A program made the translations under genes and the position numbers. Below, in pieces: positions 54,635 through 56,383 of a stretch of DNA of 56,383 bases. The DNA comes from a virus, in IMG/VR virus record IMGVR_UViG_3300021185_001079, positions 1 through 56,383 of that record. The stretch is one strand, 5' to 3'. Position 1 is the stretch's first letter, and the number at the start of each line of letters is the position of its first letter. The notes beneath the pieces are model-generated. The model was given only the letters and a program-made list of their open reading frames with translations. It searched no databases and was not told the origin of the DNA.

Positions 54635-54663
54635 ACACTAGCGCATTGCTGCGCTAGTGTCAA
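54635..54663 (-). promoter_or_regulatory. Early promoter cassette, standard palindrome
   Basis: TTGACA, 17 bp, TAGTGT, loop AGCAAT. Confidence 0.75.
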
Positions 54664-54673
54664 CCACTTTTTT

Positions 54674-54862
54674 TTATTCGTCTGCTGCTGCTTCTTCTAG
54701 CATTGTGTTAACATCGTAGCCGTACACTAGCATCTCTTGCAACAATTGCTTGCACGTCTCATAGCTGTCCCACTGTTGTATTTCAAACTCGTCCTCGCAG
54801 TCATACGCATTGCTTAGTGCTATTTGCATGTTGTAAAACATTTTTGTGTGTGCTGCTTGCAT
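54674..54862 (-). CDS. 62-aa acidic early protein
   Basis: MQAAHTKMFYNMQIALSNAYDCEDEF..., helical, ending EEAAADE. The coding strand lacks TC and CC. A ribosome site (CGGAGC) is kept. Unknown function. Confidence 0.55.
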   Translation of the reverse strand: MQAAHTKMFYNMQIALSNAYDCEDEFEIQQWDSYETCKQLLQEMLVYGYDVNTMLEEAAADE

Positions 54863-54897
54863 AGTAGTGCTCCGTTTTTGTTTGTTGCTACAGTTAC

Positions 54898-54926
54898 GTT
54901 GTAGCAGCTTTTAAGCAGCAGCGCAA
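54898..54926 (-). promoter_or_regulatory. Early promoter cassette with TTGCGC (GA-free)
   Basis: TTGCGC, 17 bp, TACAAC. The spacer is a near-palindrome around CTTAAAAG. Confidence 0.58.
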
Positions 54927-54974
54927 GCAAAAAATGCATAAAAATAAAATTAATTTTTTTTAATTTAGCTGTTG

Positions 54975-55122
54975 ACCTTTGCACTAGATGATGTTATACG
55001 TTGTGTGAGGTCAGCAAAGCGGCGAGGGGCGCAAGTAGGGGACGGGTTAGGAGTGCGGGGTGTGACCTCCGGTTCTAGCGAGAATCCAAAAGAACGAGCG
55101 ACACCGTGGTGCCGCTCCTGGT
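54975..55122. other. G-rich structured intergenic segment
   Basis: No gene. An inverted repeat GAGGTCA (55007-55013)/TGACCTC (55063-55069) encloses four G tracts (55026-29, 55038-41, 55044-46, 55057-60) that could form a G-quadruplex on the plus strand. A second short stem GTTCT/AGAAC follows. It has no function I recognise. Confidence 0.5.
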
Positions 55123-55473
55123 TCACATGCTCCAGTAGGTCTCGGTAGCAGGGCTCATATGCGCTGGCGTGTTCACCGGCTCATCGAACTCCTTAGTGGG
55201 ATCCATTAAGCTTGATCTGCGCCGTGACTTCTCAATCATTAAGTGGAAGTATTCACAGTCTGCAACAGCATACCGAAAGATTGGATTGTTGGGCGAATCA
55301 GTTCCCTCTGTGTGCCGCGCTTCGCTCGCATACCATTCAACACAAAACCTAGTGATTGCAGCCTTTGCTGCGGCCATAGTTTTGTAGGTCTTGCGGTAGT
55401 CCGCTCGAACGACGCCTCGGCTGTCCATCTTGCCCATGATAAACGTTGACGATCTTTCATATACGTAAAACAT
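55123..55473 (-). CDS. 116-aa early protein
   Basis: MFYVYERSSTFIMGKMDSRG..., with YKTMAAAKAAITRFCVEWYAS and a basic IEKSRRRSSLMDPTKEF. Ribosome site AGAGGGAAG. Normal dinucleotide use. Unknown function. Confidence 0.58.
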   Translation of the reverse strand: MFYVYERSSTFIMGKMDSRGVVRADYRKTYKTMAAAKAAITRFCVEWYASEARHTEGTDSPNNPIFRYAVADCEYFHLMIEKSRRRSSLMDPTKEFDEPVNTPAHMSPATETYWSM

Positions 55474-55506
55474 TTCTCTTCCCTCTAGCTCTGTTTCTAC
55501 ACTATT

Positions 55507-55535
55507 AATATAGCATCACTCGAACACCGTGTCAA
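55507..55535 (-). promoter_or_regulatory. Early promoter
   Basis: TTGACA, 17 bp, TATATT. The spacer ends ATGC and has no full palindrome. Confidence 0.68.
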
Positions 55536-55668
55536 CCACTTTCTTTTGAGTCATCTTCACATATGTTCGAGCGAGATCATGCCGCGATCGAACCTCACAC
55601 AGCGCACGAGCATCCGCCTCTGATGTACAGTAAGCCACAACTCGATCTTCTTCTAGTATCATAAACAT
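55516..55668 (-). CDS. 50-aa early protein
   Basis: Starts MFMILEEDRVVAYCTSEADARAL at the ATG after AGGAGGATC; the longer frame runs through the -10 region. It has a small alpha/beta start, resembling the start of its downstream neighbour (MFYVYE). Unknown function. Confidence 0.55.
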   Translation of the reverse strand: MFMILEEDRVVAYCTSEADARALCEVRSRHDLARTYVKMTQKKVVDTVFE

Positions 55669-55688
55669 CTCTGATCCTCCTAGTACTA

Positions 55689-55717
55689 GTAGTAACATCA
55701 ACAACCGAACCTGTCAA
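55689..55717 (-). promoter_or_regulatory. Early promoter
   Basis: TTGACA, 17 bp, TACTAC. Confidence 0.5.
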
Positions 55718-55747
55718 TGGCCAAAAAGAACTTTTCTAAGGCCTTAA

Positions 55748-55760
55748 CAGCGGGGCCTAT
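55748..55760. repeat. CAGCGGGGCCTAT repeat, copy 3
   Basis: Extended copy preceded by TTAA, immediately downstream (minus strand) of the promoter at 55765. Confidence 0.8.
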
Positions 55761-55764
55761 TGTG

Positions 55765-55793
55765 TGTATATACTAGTAGTGTAGTGTTGTCAA
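55765..55793 (-). promoter_or_regulatory. Orphan promoter reading into the CAGCGGGGCC element
   Basis: TTGACA, 17 bp, TATACA. The transcript would begin near the GGCCCCGCTG element and soon meet AGAAAAG/CTTTTT, a terminator-like stretch at about 55723-55738, suggesting a very short RNA. Confidence 0.5.
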
Positions 55794-56108
55794 GAGCCTA
55801 TAGTAGTACTAGTAGTAGAGTGTTGTGTAGTAGTAACACTAGTAGTACTAGTAGTAAGCACAGTGTACAAGTTACTAGTAGTGTAGAGCAAATTAGGTGT
55901 TGACCTTTGAATAGCTAGACAGTACAAGTGTGCTGTAGACACTAACAAAAAGGTGCTTGTAGAGTGAAATTAGGGTGTTGCAATGGTGAATAAATGGTGT
56001 TAAACTCAGTTTCAATGTGGATTAATCGTGGATTTCTTCAACGGTTAGCCAGATTTGCATAGGATATAAAAATTTCTTGAGCAAGGTGACGATAGGCATA
56101 GTTCAAAT

Positions 56109-56140
56109 ACTTTTCCTACTTTTCCTACTTTTCCTACTTT
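56109..56140. repeat. 9-bp tandem direct repeat (ACTTTTCCT)
   Basis: 3.6 exact copies of ACTTTTCCT in a row in the gene-free end. Iteron-like spacing, one turn of DNA or slightly less. Confidence 0.85.
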
Positions 56141-56187
56141 GCTCTACCATCCTCTACTGCTGTCTAGATCTCTACTACTCGTGTTAA

Positions 56188-56200
56188 CAGCGGGGCCTAT
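56188..56200. repeat. CAGCGGGGCCTAT repeat, copy 4
   Basis: Preceded by TTAA as in copy 3. On the minus strand it follows a TAGTAT/TATATA stretch. Confidence 0.8.
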
Positions 56201-56330
56201 ATACTACTAGTACTGTGATCTACACTAGTATAGTTCTACTCTTTACTACTAGTAGTGTATTCGATTATATCTAGGTGTGTGCGCTTGCGCAGTGTATATA
56301 CGTGTGTGTACATATGTGCAACTAGTACAG

Positions 56331-56343
56331 CAGCGGGGCCTAT
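56331..56343. repeat. CAGCGGGGCCTAT repeat, copy 5
   Basis: On the minus strand it follows TAGTAT directly, like an initially transcribed sequence. Confidence 0.8.
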
Positions 56344-56383
56344 ACTATGTTGTTTTCTTATACTCAGCTACATCTACATCCCA

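Larger units (their letters stand above)
54608..54974. other. GA/GG-free island 3 (plus strand)
   Basis: No GA or GG on the plus strand between the GG at 54606 and the GA at 54974, about 367 nt, while TC/CC occur. It covers the gene at 54674, the promoter of the gene at 54610 and its own promoter. Confidence 0.85.
55794..56383. other. Gene-free, repeat-rich end of the window
   Basis: No reading frame of note in about 590 bp. It holds many CTAGTAGTA-type repeats, 9-bp direct repeats at 56109, and two further CAGCGGGGCCTAT copies. A TTGACC box near 55912 recalls the array. An origin, packaging or regulatory region is possible, but nothing here proves one. Confidence 0.6.

Noticed and set aside
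43759-54663. CRISPR-like array of regularly repeated sequences
   Set aside because: The repeats lie upstream of separate genes at irregular distances of 150-1,000 bp, contain promoter boxes and ribosome sites, and have coding sequence between them rather than short spacers.

Overview
The window is part of the genome of a marine T4-like myovirus (cyanophage/pelagiphage type). The evidence is T4 core genes (tail tube gp19, gp4, terminase gp16/gp17, gp32, UvsX/UvsY/UvsW, primase gp61, helicase gp41), AT-rich sequence, T4-type late promoters (xxTAAATA) and many metabolic or glycan genes. No photosynthesis gene is visible, so the host cannot be fixed from the sequence. kdsA/kdsB and the glycan genes point to a Gram-negative host.

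Layout. (1) 1-11326, plus strand: tail tube and tube-fold proteins, a 718-aa tail protein with a copper-type cupredoxin-like tip, head completion nuclease, terminase, structural proteins, and a methylenetetrahydrofolate-reductase-like gene just before the large terminase. (2) 11327-14285: gp32, UvsX, a small acidic protein and UvsY. (3) 14286-26601: a large glycan-modification island with nucleotidyltransferases, methyltransferases, at least five donor-sugar glycosyltransferases, a pyruvyltransferase-like protein and five diverged copies of one GT-B-like glycan protein. (4) 26603-36487: UvsW and partner, a 2OG-Fe(II) oxygenase, cupins, KdsA and KdsB, peptide deformylase, a miniature DnaE-like protein and a sulfotransferase. 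(5) 36508-40795: a structural protein, primase gp61, small genes, helicase gp41 and a GNAT-like protein. (6) 40999-55668, all on the minus strand: about 40 mostly tiny genes, four tRNAs and one AAA+ ATPase. Most are driven by their own sigma70-like promoter with an almost invariant 17-bp spacer that usually carries a palindrome. (7) 55705-56383: a gene-free, repeat-rich end.

How it works together (inference). Minus-strand early genes are fired from a large array of near-identical promoter cassettes, comparable to the promoter/stem-loop (PeSL) cassettes known in T4-type phages. Replication and recombination genes use a few strong TTGACA promoters. Virion genes use T4-type late promoters. Several early and late promoters sit so close to the start codon that the transcripts would be leaderless.

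The most unusual signal is compositional. Three islands in the minus-strand region (42357-43480, 46836-47780, 54608-54974) contain no GA or GG on the plus strand. Across 42699-43480 GA, GG, TC and CC are all absent, so a 172-aa protein there has no Asp, Glu, Gly, Pro or Trp. In these islands the usual TTGACA box, and in several genes the Shine-Dalgarno sequence, are replaced by versions that obey the same rule.
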